Assembly (NCBI RefSeq): GCF_002196705.1
Contig: NZ_NADJ01000010.1
Span: 45,105 to 90,907, forward strand
Origin: Desulfosporosinus sp. FKB
Lineage (GTDB): Bacteria > Bacillota > Desulfitobacteriia > Desulfitobacteriales > Desulfitobacteriaceae
Direction of reading: 5' to 3'
DNA: 45,803 bases
Positions 33,777 to 43,938 of this stretch are shown here, piece by piece. The translations under genes and the position numbers were made by a program. Numbering within the stretch: the stretch's first letter is position 1; the number at the start of each line of letters is the position of its first letter. The notes below the pieces were generated by a model, which did not search any database, was not told the DNA's origin, and saw only the letters and a list, made by a program, of their open reading frames with translations.

Positions 33777-35639
33777 TTATTTCGCTCCTTTACCTTGAAT
33801 AGAATTAATAGTCTTTTTATCAATTACGCCAGTCTTTTCCCAAACGGACATCAACGAATCAATTTTTGAATTATCTACTTCACGCATTTTCTTAATGGCT
33901 GCTATGTTACCCAGCGTTACCTTTACTGGATACTTTTCCAATGCTGAAATAAGTTTATCTCGATACGCTTCAAATTCCACGAAAAGGTTACGTACTATGT
34001 AGAACTCTATCTCTCCTTTTTCAATCTTCAGCAATAACACGCTAAACACACTATTTTGGTCAAGTGCTGATAAGCCTTTAAAATCTCGAGTGATAGGATC
34101 AATGAGCCCCCTTGTTGCATTGCCAAAACGCTGAAGAATATCCTTTGCCGCTGCCGAAAGTGTGGATTCGTCTATATCTGATTTTTTCAAACTTTCCCTC
34201 GTCAGGTAGAAATATCTATCCAATCGTTCTTTTTCCAGTTTTACTGGTTGAGAATTAATCCACCTGACAATGCTCGGAATTCTCCAAGCGTTATATTTTT
34301 TATCACTATTTGTATCTTGTGTAATACTTAGACGCATTGCTTTGAAATCTTCGTTTTCTGTGGTAAATCTTTTGTTCCACTCATTGAGCTGAATAAATAA
34401 ATCTTTGTCAAGTTTTTGTAGAACCAGCAGTTTTGCAAGAATTCTTATATTAATTGTTCCCTTACCATAATACAATTCAGCAAGCTTACGTTTGGTTGTA
34501 AATGTATTCAAAAATCGTTTTGTTTGCCTCGGATTTCCCATCAGGTTTCCAGCGACAATACTTTTGATACCGGCGATAATATCTGCTGTTTCATTAAAAT
34601 CAACTTTCTGATTTTCTAATATATAATTATCTGCTAATTCCTGCAGTTTCTTTAAATCTAAAGCATCATCTGAAATCATTATTTCAGATTTTTTTACATC
34701 ATTGAGGAACTTTTTAAATACATCTACACTGCAATACTGTTGAGCCACTAACAGCATGAGATAATTTTCAATATCCTTAGAGGAAAGCTCCGGAATATTA
34801 ATAGGCAACTGAATGATTTTTTCTATATATTCTTTATCCAAATTTACTGCATAGTCTCCCAGCGCCGGATATTTCTTTCTAATCGAATACTGAATCACAT
34901 TCTCATCTGCCGCGATTATGAATGTCATTTTTTTCACGGAAAGGAACAACTTAATAGCTTCAAGCGATTCAATAATTCGTTCCGGTTGACATCTATCCAG
35001 ATCATCTATAAGCACAATAACATTTTCAATTTCTTCGTGCTCTAATGACTTTGCGAATTCTTCCTTGAATTTGCGCACATTATTAACAATGCTATTATCA
35101 CTGTAGCTATTACTACTTCCAGAAGAATCATCATCTTTCAAATAATTATCCTGGATATTCTGAAGTGCATTAGCTACATTCTTAACTCCGTCTCCAATAC
35201 TTTCAGCACTTCCACTAAGTCCCAAAACGATTGGAAGCGGGTTTCCCATAGCAATACTCGTTGCAATCGGAGCGCCTATGGACACCGCTTTCGTAGCCAA
35301 CTTAAAATAGTTTACTTTTTTCAGTAATTTTATAATGCTATTTTTTGCTTTTTCTGGAACACTTTCTTTCAACTCATCAAGTAGCGATTCCATCAAAGCT
35401 ACCTTAGCATCCTCATAGCCTTCAAAAGTCCATGCATTTATGCTAATGCATATCGTTTTCTTTTCCTTTTTCACTTTTTGCTGAATCAAATTCAGTAGAG
35501 TAGATTTACCCGCTCCCCAAATGCCAAAAACGCCTACAGTGAGAGGTTTATAGCCCTTATTTTGAGCAATCTCAGCGACAACATCTGCATAAGGTTCATA
35601 AAACAAAATATCAACTTCTGAGGCATTATCTAACCACAT
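33777..35639 (-). CDS. qatA: QatA, KAP-family P-loop NTPase
   Basis: About 620 aa from ATG 35639 (MWLDNASEVDILFYEPYADV), with GAAGGCG seven bases before; an upstream TTG adds two residues. Walker A is GVFGIWGAGKSTLLN, Walker B IVLIDDLDRCQPERI. Between them is a hydrophobic segment (AVSIGAPIATSIAMGNPLPI) typical of KAP NTPases, which are often membrane-linked. It is the first gene of qatABCD and probably the sensor or motor of the system. Confidence 0.9.
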   Translation of the reverse strand: MWLDNASEVDILFYEPYADVVAEIAQNKGYKPLTVGVFGIWGAGKSTLLNLIQQKVKKEKKTICISINAWTFEGYEDAKVALMESLLDELKESVPEKAKNSIIKLLKKVNYFKLATKAVSIGAPIATSIAMGNPLPIVLGLSGSAESIGDGVKNVANALQNIQDNYLKDDDSSGSSNSYSDNSIVNNVRKFKEEFAKSLEHEEIENVIVLIDDLDRCQPERIIESLEAIKLFLSVKKMTFIIAADENVIQYSIRKKYPALGDYAVNLDKEYIEKIIQLPINIPELSSKDIENYLMLLVAQQYCSVDVFKKFLNDVKKSEIMISDDALDLKKLQELADNYILENQKVDFNETADIIAGIKSIVAGNLMGNPRQTKRFLNTFTTKRKLAELYYGKGTINIRILAKLLVLQKLDKDLFIQLNEWNKRFTTENEDFKAMRLSITQDTNSDKKYNAWRIPSIVRWINSQPVKLEKERLDRYFYLTRESLKKSDIDESTLSAAAKDILQRFGNATRGLIDPITRDFKGLSALDQNSVFSVLLLKIEKGEIEFYIVRNLFVEFEAYRDKLISALEKYPVKVTLGNIAAIKKMREVDNSKIDSLMSVWEKTGVIDKKTINSIQGKGAK

Positions 35640-35959
35640 ATACAATCGCCTTCCTACAACACCAAATTTTAATAATAGCTACTGTTTTTCTTTCACTTCA
35701 TCAATATTATTCTTCTAAAGAAAACACGAATGCTTCTTTTGTGTATGATTCATCCCGTATGATAGTCTGTAGCACATGCAAGATTTGAGTATCAACACTA
35801 TCGAAAGGTGATCCCGTTGTGCTTTAATATTCTGAACTTCTGATTATTTGCTATAATTCGGACTCAACCGAGATGCGCATTATTAGCCTTACGTGAAGAT
35901 GGAAAGCTAGGTCTAGCTTGTCGGTAATAACCATAATGGAAAACCCGAAGGTTTCATAT

Positions 35960-36121
35960 TCATATAAGCCTATAGGTACAGCTTTTCTCGTGGATTGCTT
36001 TGACACTGTCCACCAGAGCACTGATTTCCTGTCTCGTTATAACAGGATCATAGTTGTTGCGCTTAAACTCAAGCCACTGCGTTTCATTTGACAGCTTGCG
36101 CAGTTTGTTTACTAATCTATC
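35960..36121 (-). pseudogene. fragment of Schlafen/AlbA_2-type DNA-binding protein
   Basis: The minus-strand frame reads DRLVNKLRKLSNETQWLEFK, then RNNYDPVITRQEISALVDSV and KAIHEKSC before TGA. WLEFKxNNYDP is the N-terminal strand of AlbA_2/Schlafen-like domains. The part from ITRQEI onward looks like the end of another protein, so this is a fused remnant. The rest of 35646-36155 shows no gene. Confidence 0.5.
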
Positions 36122-36155
36122 AATATTTTCCGTTTACTCATATTCCTTTGCGTTC

Positions 36156-37064
36156 TTAGAATTGTTTCATCATGCCGACTGATCGAGCGAATGCGTGTTT
36201 GTAACACTGGCTAATCTGTTTTTTGTTTATTGAGGAAATGAAACCGACTTCTTTGCAAGCATCAAGATTAACGAGATGGCAGTCCTGATCCGAAAGCACT
36301 CCAAAGTAGGCTAACGGATGGATAGCACATAAGAGCAGTTTTGGCGAGATCGGATAATAAATCATTGTGGTCGGCTTTATGAGTCCATTGGCAAATGGAC
36401 GGGCGTTATTCGTAATACTATCGATGAACATGACCGGGTTATCACTGGTTATGAATTCCATATTCCCTTGTATTCGATAGATGAGAAAATCTCGGCTGCA
36501 AAGGATTCCAGCGTATTGTGCAATTCTATCCGAATCCAGCGTAACGTCCATAGCCGTCTGCTTGAAGTAATAGTCATCGCTTGCGAATGCTTCCAGCAGC
36601 TTATTCTGCTCATTGCTAAGCGGCCCAAACAAGTTTTTAGCTTTATCTATTGCTTCCGGCAGATAATCCGCATAAAGCTTTTGTTCATACTCGCGGCTTT
36701 GCTTTCCGCGGAGTAGCTGTACGACCATAATAACCGCAAGTTGCTCCTTTTCAGAGGGACTTATAACTGTTGCTCCGTTTTGCACCAAAATGTTCGTTTG
36801 AGAAATTAACTTTGATAAAAGTTTCCCCATAAGTGGCTCTATACTGGAAGCATAAGTATGTTCCCAGCAATATGGATCTTCAAGCTTTTCCAATGTATAG
36901 AAATCATTTTCTGCACCTACGGCACGAACTCCAGTCGAGAATATCCGGCGTTCACGCTTGTCCATCACTGCAATACAACCGTGTAAATCACAGAAGTTTT
37001 TTAAATATACCTGAGGCACATGATGCTGTCTGGTAGGCTTGTTTTCCTTACCGATCTTTCTCAC
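36156..37064 (-). CDS. DUF4238 domain protein
   Basis: A 302-aa protein. It starts at GTG (RKIGKENKPTRQHHVPQVYL); the RBS is poor. TRQHHVPQVYLKNFCD is the DUF4238 signature, a His-rich motif likened to HNH-type nucleases, followed by YTLE and a conserved FITSDNPV segment. The function is unproven, though these proteins are frequent in defence islands. It stands between qatA and the HEPN gene on the same strand but with gaps of 240-510 bp, so probably its own transcript. Confidence 0.82.
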   Translation of the reverse strand: MRKIGKENKPTRQHHVPQVYLKNFCDLHGCIAVMDKRERRIFSTGVRAVGAENDFYTLEKLEDPYCWEHTYASSIEPLMGKLLSKLISQTNILVQNGATVISPSEKEQLAVIMVVQLLRGKQSREYEQKLYADYLPEAIDKAKNLFGPLSNEQNKLLEAFASDDYYFKQTAMDVTLDSDRIAQYAGILCSRDFLIYRIQGNMEFITSDNPVMFIDSITNNARPFANGLIKPTTMIYYPISPKLLLCAIHPLAYFGVLSDQDCHLVNLDACKEVGFISSINKKQISQCYKHAFARSVGMMKQF

Positions 37065-37306
37065 CTCGATTCTGCTTAAAACAAAAATCCATCACTCCAT
37101 CGCTTTTACCTGCCTTTGGCTGTAAACTGAATAGCAATAGATTCTACGTGTTGCTCTTAATAACTTATTGTTCCGTTTCGTATATAAGCTTTTTATCCAG
37201 TAGATACTTTATTAGCGAAATGGAGAGTACCTTTTCCGATTTCAAGCAATGCGCTTTCAATTGGTCTATAGTGATATAGGATCATCGGGGCTCCTCTCCT
37301 TTTTGT

Positions 37307-39085
37307 TCACTGCTTGTCTATATAGGCAGTGCATGGGGGACAGAATCCGTGCTCAAGCGCATCCGCATCTACCAATTCGCCGCAACGTTCACATTTCACC
37401 AGTTCATTTTCATATCCACAATAACAGCACCGACCTATAGGCAGGAAAGTTTCATCGATGGATACGCCAAACTTTCCGCATTGCTCACAGGGGAAGTCGG
37501 CGACAAACTGCACCGCACCCTTATTCTCGTAGGCAAGTGCGTCAAGCTTTGCCGGATAAGGATTCAAAGACTCAATGGTATCAAACAGTTCATCTCGAAA
37601 ATCATCCAGTTTAGAAGTATCATACTCGGAATCATCGGTGGCTACCATGATACCCTCTTCACCCTCATAGCCATTCCCATTGTGGAAATGTACTTCTGCC
37701 TTGCAGATTTCATCTCCGGCTCCGTCTTTTGCAACTATATAGCAAGTGCTGTCTTCGCCGAGGTCATCATCGACAGAATACTGCGCTATAGTATCAATCC
37801 TTGCACTGCCATCCTCCACTGCCGGGCATGATATCGAGAAAACGATCTCCCCCTCAGTGGGTGTGGCAAAATCGGAAATTTCATAACAAACATCTAAATG
37901 ATACCGTTGATAGACGGCACCGAAAAGATCGTGCAGAACTTCATCAAACCAGTCTTTGATTCCACTTTCATCCAGTATGTCCATCCCAGTCTCACTCGCC
38001 AGTCGATCACGATAATACTCGCGCTCGTATTCGGTATCTTCATGTTCTGCTTCCCATGTTTGAAGTACTTCATCTGCTGTCTCTTCATGCTCAAACTTGG
38101 CATCGGCTGATAAGATGAGTGAGCCCATAGTATTAAAATCCTTTAGAATTACCTGATAGGCACTCCACGACAGCATTTTGCTGTGGGCAACATGATTCCG
38201 ATCTTCGATGAAGGCGTGGGCAGCAGTTTTGAAGGCATCCGGATTATCAATGTACGGGACGAAAAGATCATCCCATATTTTTTTATCTACAGTTCGCCGG
38301 GCTTTGATATAATCAGCTACGCTGCCACCTGTGACCTTTTGTTTGGCTCCCATCTCCTGAACCTTTGCATAATCTTGTCGGCTCAGGATAACATTATCTT
38401 TGAAGATAACACCTTCAAATATTACCCCTGCCAAAGTTTCAAGCGTCATGGAGAGAAAATCCGCATTGATGTTGTCAAACTCAGGAACACGCTGAATAAA
38501 CTTTTCTTTCAGGCTCTTTACCGATTCAGCATATTTCTCCAGCCCAGCTTTTTTGATCCAGTTCACACCAAGAAAGTGAATCAGCACTTTGCTGGCGAAG
38601 GCCCTCAGGTTGTTTTCAACTGTGAACGCCTTCTCATAGGCTTCTTTACATAGCGCGGCCGCTTGCTCATCTACAAGCCATGTTCATTCCTGCCAGTCAG
38701 GGAAGAGCCGGTTCTTCAACGCAATTTTCAGATCTTCGAGTTTCTGGTCGTAACTCTTCGTTCCTGGCGCCGTGATGGCAATTTCCAGACGAGCCGCTTC
38801 ACCGTTATAGGTGTTGATGGCGAAAGATATGTTGTACTCGGAACCAACTGTTGAAGAGATTGTAAACGTCTCATTTGCAATGCGCTCACATGCACCGAGG
38901 TATATTTGATTATCCCAGTCTGAAGGTGCGAGGGCTTTGAATACATCCGTTACAATATTCTTGCAGTAGTCATCACCATGGTAACGTTCTACACGGATGT
39001 CTTCAAATTCTTCAGAATGCTCCATCGTCCAGGTATACAACTGATTCATATTCTTAATGCCATCCATTGACAATAATATATGCAT
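37307..39085 (-). pseudogene. HEPN-motif, zinc-ribbon protein split by one in-frame TGA
   Basis: Two frames in the same register make one ~592-aa protein. Residues 1-133 (MHILLSMDGIKNMNQLYTWT to LFPDWQE) end at TGA 38684-38686. The frame then continues TWLVDEQAAALCKEAYEKAF and runs to 37307; a GTG at 38587 is the next start. The second part has the HEPN-type motif EDRNHVAHSK (R-x4-H), an acidic stretch, and a C-terminal zinc ribbon set (CEQCG, CCYCG, CERCG, CPPC). HEPN proteins are often RNases in abortive infection. I believe homologues have Cys at the stop position. The TGA could be a mutation, an error, or less likely selenocysteine. Confidence 0.65.
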
Positions 39086-39290
39086 TTTACTGTTTGCCTC
39101 TCGTTCCTTGCTTTCTTTCCCACATATTATTTGTTTATTGTCCTAAAAACATTTTACTTTATCAGATGTTTAATTTCACCTAATAGTACAAATGACCTGT
39201 AAATCTATTAAACATAATAGGAAATTTCTAACTCTTGTAAATAATCCTGCTGATATGGATAAGGAGAAGCTGATATTTTAATAATATGGA

Positions 39291-40199
39291 TCAATGAATC
39301 CTAACGCAAATATGATACAAATTAACCGTTCTGCCCGATCGGTTGTGAACAGTTTTCATTATCTTTAACTCCGAATACCCATACTCATTATCTATACTCG
39401 TGTCAGATGAAAGCAACGGAACGTCATAACTGTAATTCGCAACATGAGCGGAGTAATTGCTCCAAAATGAAACAAAATCCGCAACTTTTACATATGACAA
39501 ACAGATGTTAAATCTATTACCAGATGTGTCATATAAAAACACCTTGTCGATATGTTTATTAATATAGCTCACATTAACAGAATCAAGGTTCATCGCTTCA
39601 ATGACGGTAAAAGGAAATCCGTCCTTTGACACAAAGATGTCTACCTCACCTGCATCCTTTCCGGTCGATGAACTGCCGCGCCGGGTTTGGTCTTTTACGC
39701 CATAACCAATAGCTCCAAGAATATCTCCAATATAATCATTGCGCTCATCTTCACTTGAATTGGAATATAGTTTTCTTGCTTGTAAATTTAGGCAAGCTCT
39801 GACTACATTCTTAACGAAAGCACCTTGTGAGTCGAGGTCTTTTGTGAATCCCAAAGAAAGGGCTTCTTCACTGTTTTTCAGCATAATTATGAAAATATTT
39901 TTACCATTAATGGAAACATTCCCATACTCCGCCTCAATTTCATGCGATATAAGGCTTAGAGCGGTTGATATAGGTTCTTTTGCGCGCTCGTGAATCGTGG
40001 AGCTTACTCCTTCAATTGCATAACTGTCTATGGTTTTCGTGACCCCCATCACGACATAACCATATTCCTCGGAATGATTAAGCGCTTGAAGCATATATAA
40101 AGCTAATTCATAAGGTTTTAGCTCCATACCTATTCCGACTAAATTTCTAGCAGATGTAGTGCCTAACAATTTGCCGATGGTATCTCTTTCAATCAACAT
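39291..40199 (-). CDS. PD-(D/E)XK-like partner of the GHKL ATPase
   Basis: A 302-aa protein whose start overlaps the ATPase gene by 11 bp. Residues 183-205 (AGEVDIFVSKDGFPFTVIEA followed by MNL) resemble a nuclease core with D187 and E201 but without the usual Lys. The following NKHIDKVFLYDTSGNRF and ADFVSFWSNY are the kind of helix-strand pattern seen in this fold. The first 150 residues are an unknown domain. The tight overlap implies a joint function with the ATPase. I do not recognise a named system. Confidence 0.6.
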   Translation of the reverse strand: MLIERDTIGKLLGTTSARNLVGIGMELKPYELALYMLQALNHSEEYGYVVMGVTKTIDSYAIEGVSSTIHERAKEPISTALSLISHEIEAEYGNVSINGKNIFIIMLKNSEEALSLGFTKDLDSQGAFVKNVVRACLNLQARKLYSNSSEDERNDYIGDILGAIGYGVKDQTRRGSSSTGKDAGEVDIFVSKDGFPFTVIEAMNLDSVNVSYINKHIDKVFLYDTSGNRFNICLSYVKVADFVSFWSNYSAHVANYSYDVPLLSSDTSIDNEYGYSELKIMKTVHNRSGRTVNLYHICVRIH

Positions 40200-43100
40200 T
40201 TTTTAGGCTCCTTAACGGTATTTTGTTTATCCCCGTCAACTTCAATATTCTCCCAAGTGTAATCTTCTTCGGAACTGGGTCAACCCCATTCTCTACCCAC
40301 AATTCGCAGTCCTTATCGAACTCTAACAAATCTATTTCTGTGTCGTAATACAGAATTACATGCTCGAAATCCGAAGGTCTGGCTATGATATAAATTTCAT
40401 GCCCTAGCTTACGCACTCTGAAAATTGTATTCGCAATAAACTGGATGTTATCTTTATCAAACTCATAATCGTCATGTACATATAGATAGTTGATGATGTT
40501 GGTTTTTGCACGATTGAGAATGGATTTGACATAATCAAAGAGTTCGGCACTACTTGTGGAGCGATGAATCTGAGCAGAACCAAAGACATTTTTTTCAAGA
40601 GCCTTACGGAGTTCTTCTTCTGATGTTATGCCCCATTGAGCAAGCAATTCTTTTGAGATACTGATAGTTTCACTCCCTGTCGCACTTGCGACAGAATGAG
40701 AATCGAGAATAGTCGCCAATTCTTTTATGTCCGTTATGTTGTATTTTTTCAAAATTTCGTCATACTGTTCTGATTTTGCCATGCTCTCGGCAATTTCCTC
40801 GTCGTCATAGAACCAATGGAAATTGTCTATAAGCTCTTTGAAGCATTTGCTTACTCTCGCATCATTACGATGGTTTCTAATCCAGATGGAAGTGTTTCTA
40901 AATGTCTCCCAAATTTCGTATCCCAGTTTACTGATGGATTTATTGTTGCTCCGCACAAAAGATGTAATAGCCTGAGCCACACTTTCTAACGATACTACCC
41001 TGTTTAGAGGCAAATCAAGTGAAATACCCTCAAACAGCATTTTTGCTCTTACATCGTCGCCTGTATACGTGGATGCATCTTTCAAGATGTCATCAACGCT
41101 ACCATCATCAAGGAAGATTTCGCTTTTGCGCATAAAAATACCGTGTTGGTTAGGCAATACAGCGTATTTATCAAGCAAGTTATCGTTTTCGCAATTTTTT
41201 AGATGATTCGCCAATGCTGAAATCCATTCAACGACCTCTTTTTCGCACCCAAAGCCATACTGTGCGATTGCACCATCAATTTTGGTACATTCACAAAAAT
41301 CAGCACAAACCTTTTCTCTCCAAAATTTTAGAGCTTCAGTAAGCAATCTATCGCTCAGATAAGACACCTTAATCGGTTTACTGAAAGCATCAGGGTATAA
41401 GCACCTTGCTATCTCAACAAACGCAATCTGCTTATCATTTTTATTCACACGAAGATTGATAATACTCTTGTAAAGTTCGGCACTTGCATCATCATCAAGT
41501 TGAACCTGACGAATTTCAGAAAATACATGGTTTAGGTTTATTTCTTGCAAGCCTTTCAAATATGTCCTTGTTACGCGGTTATCAAGCAACCTCTCCCTAA
41601 AATCAATGCCTGCTATTAAAGCTATATTTTTGTACATGTCCCCGATACCGTTTTCAAGGTATATCTTGTCCAAAGATAAGAAAACACCATGTTGGTTCGG
41701 TAAAATGGACGGATTACGTCCTAATTCCGCAATGAATGTTCCAGAGTTATAATAGAAAAGTGTTATTAGCTCATTCAACCATGATATTGCGTTGCCTTTA
41801 AGCTGGCTTTCAAGCGTTCCAATATCGCCGTATTCTTCAACTTTCAATATTAAGTCCATAATACCGAAGGTTCGACAATCTCCCCATAACGAGCCATACC
41901 AATGCTCGATTTCGTCTTTTTTTGTCATCATCGCAGGCATCAGTCTATTTGATAACTCCCAGATCTTGTTTCTAAACTCAGGTGTTCCGTCTTTCATAAT
42001 AAAAATGTTCGGGATTCCCCAACCATCACAAAGCGAACAGACTTTCCCCAAACTATTTTGAATGAAAGCGGTTGTTTTAATATGCTCTTTAATGGGTTGA
42101 ATAAGTTCCTGCTCAACCCATTCTGCGTCGAGCCAGTATTTTTCTGGTTGCTCCGCAATCCGAACGATATTATATAAGTCTTTGTAGCCTTTCGTCGCAA
42201 AATAATCGAGCATAGCGTTATAGAGGGGTATTGCTTTTGTAATTCTGCTTTTGTTTTCGTTTGAATCGCCACCCTCACGCTCAGAATGAACCAAAGGGAT
42301 GCCATCACGAGGCTCGGTTGGGTTAAACATTGGGCTATTGACTACTACCGGGAAAGCAAAATCATTGGTTCCTAATAGCGGGAAATCGCAAAAAATACGC
42401 GGCAGTTTATTATGGAGTTTTAATAAATGCTTCTCGCTATCTTTTATTTCAATTTCTGCTGCTATCGAAATTGAATCGTTTGAAAGCATAAATACATATC
42501 TATCTGCGATTGTCTCTTCACCGTTTTTAGTCGTAGACATGCAAACATGAGTAACAGTTGCCGATCCAAGCTCTACGGATACTTTTCTTTCTCTCTTTAT
42601 TATTCTTCGGAAATTGTCTGTAATAACGGTTATCGTATTTAATTCTTGGACAAATGCAAACACATACGGAATTGAAACAAGAAGATTCTGCAAGCCGGAA
42701 ATTGCTGTCTTAACCCCCATTTCATCAAGCTCGTATATGAACTTGGTGTTCATTTGAGTCTCGTCAACCCTACATTCTGCTCCATTATCAAGCATATCAC
42801 AGCTATCGCTTATAGCTTTCATTATGGATGCTTTGTCTTGACCGGTTCTATCCAATAGCGTCTTGAAAGAACGAGGATTTTCGCCTTCATCTTGTAAATA
42901 GCCGTGTATTTGTACTTTTTCAGAAAGTAAATGAGTAGTTAAAAAGCCGGTACCGAACTTTCCGGTTGACTTCTTTTTGATTTTATCAGTCAGCGAACGC
43001 TCTTTTGATGAAACCTGCTCAATCAAAAACACAATGTTTTCGGTTGTAAACAACCGACCATTATGACAGAATTCAATAATCTTATTAGTTTCACTAAACG

Positions 43101-43293
43101 TAATTTGAATATCAACCGAACCGCTTGCATTTACGACATCTTTGGCGTTTTGAATCAATTCCCATATCCATCTGTACGACGTGTCCGGGCTGTTGTTATC
43201 TTTAAGTGCTTTGAGTTTATCAATAATTTTAGACGCAGACTGCGCTTCACTTGCCCCCTTGCGTAGGCTTGCGATTTTTTCCCTGAATGTCAT
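40189..43293 (-). CDS. large GHKL (sacsin/HSP90-like) ATPase, candidate defence protein
   Basis: A 1034-aa protein with GGAGGAGAG before the ATG. The N-terminal GHKL ATPase has the N box WIWELIQNAKD (E45, N49, D52), the FCHNGRLF region, and the lid KSTGKFGTGFLTTHLLS. The central ~700 residues contain two copies of a 'LPNQHGxF' motif (ILPNQHGVFLSLDKIYLEN and VLPNQHGIFMRKSEIFLDD), so an internal repeat. The C-terminal ~110 residues (SILNRAKTNIINYL, then EIYIIARPSD) form another domain, ending in LGRILKLTGINKIPL. Proteins of this kind cluster in defence islands. ATP hydrolysis with large conformational change is expected. Confidence 0.82.
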   Translation of the reverse strand: MTFREKIASLRKGASEAQSASKIIDKLKALKDNNSPDTSYRWIWELIQNAKDVVNASGSVDIQITFSETNKIIEFCHNGRLFTTENIVFLIEQVSSKERSLTDKIKKKSTGKFGTGFLTTHLLSEKVQIHGYLQDEGENPRSFKTLLDRTGQDKASIMKAISDSCDMLDNGAECRVDETQMNTKFIYELDEMGVKTAISGLQNLLVSIPYVFAFVQELNTITVITDNFRRIIKRERKVSVELGSATVTHVCMSTTKNGEETIADRYVFMLSNDSISIAAEIEIKDSEKHLLKLHNKLPRIFCDFPLLGTNDFAFPVVVNSPMFNPTEPRDGIPLVHSEREGGDSNENKSRITKAIPLYNAMLDYFATKGYKDLYNIVRIAEQPEKYWLDAEWVEQELIQPIKEHIKTTAFIQNSLGKVCSLCDGWGIPNIFIMKDGTPEFRNKIWELSNRLMPAMMTKKDEIEHWYGSLWGDCRTFGIMDLILKVEEYGDIGTLESQLKGNAISWLNELITLFYYNSGTFIAELGRNPSILPNQHGVFLSLDKIYLENGIGDMYKNIALIAGIDFRERLLDNRVTRTYLKGLQEINLNHVFSEIRQVQLDDDASAELYKSIINLRVNKNDKQIAFVEIARCLYPDAFSKPIKVSYLSDRLLTEALKFWREKVCADFCECTKIDGAIAQYGFGCEKEVVEWISALANHLKNCENDNLLDKYAVLPNQHGIFMRKSEIFLDDGSVDDILKDASTYTGDDVRAKMLFEGISLDLPLNRVVSLESVAQAITSFVRSNNKSISKLGYEIWETFRNTSIWIRNHRNDARVSKCFKELIDNFHWFYDDEEIAESMAKSEQYDEILKKYNITDIKELATILDSHSVASATGSETISISKELLAQWGITSEEELRKALEKNVFGSAQIHRSTSSAELFDYVKSILNRAKTNIINYLYVHDDYEFDKDNIQFIANTIFRVRKLGHEIYIIARPSDFEHVILYYDTEIDLLEFDKDCELWVENGVDPVPKKITLGRILKLTGINKIPLRSLKNVD

Positions 43294-43707
43294 AGACTCT
43301 CTCCTCCTATAGCAAGGGTTCGTATTATTTCAAAAACGAATATCAAGTATAACTGTTCCAATTCACAATAAAAATTGCCTTATTTCTTATTCCCAACTTG
43401 GCCACAATGTCAAGTCTCTGACTAGACCTTACATGTAAGCGTAAGGGGGCAAGGGCTTGTCCCTATTAAACAAAATGCCTACTTCTCGCTGTATAGCTAC
43501 CTAATCAAAATTTTACAATTATGCTCTCGCTTTACGCCCCAAAACCATACAATTTTTATCATCTAATGACCTGAATGGATAAATTATTTGCATCAAGCTG
43601 TCCTAAATACATTATAACTCTGCCATCATTGTATTCTATATAAAATTAAATATTTTCCAAAAAATGAATATCTCATTACCTAAGTTCATCCTAAAGAAAT
43701 TTAGATA
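43294..43707. other. intergenic, no gene seen
   Basis: AT-rich stretch. CTTACATGTAAG (near 43430) is a 12-bp palindrome. No promoter box or gene is convincing. Confidence 0.4.
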
Positions 43708-43938
43708 AGTTGCTGAAAAAGCTGCCTACGAGGCCTAAACCTTGGTGACAGCTATCATCTTATTGCCAGCCAACTTCCTAAGCTGACATTCAATGCCCTT
43801 CCCGACTACGTATTCCCAGCCGAAAATAGCGACTGTACCAAACTCTCCGGCTTCAAGAAAGCTATGAAATCTAATGGCAACCTTTGTAAACTGGTGAACC
43901 TCCAAGAGTTATGCGCTGTCTCAGATCCCCTTGTTTAA
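43708..43938 (+). pseudogene. unidentified coding remnant overlapping the helicase 3' end
   Basis: The plus strand reads RGLNLGDSYHLIASQLPKLT, then FNALPDYVFPAENSDCTKLS and GFKKAMKSNGNLCKLVNLQE before TAA 43936-43938. The frame starts after a stop and has no start codon. Residue order looks protein-like. It overlaps the helicase stop on the other strand by four bases. Family unknown; it is likely the tail of a displaced gene. Confidence 0.4.
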
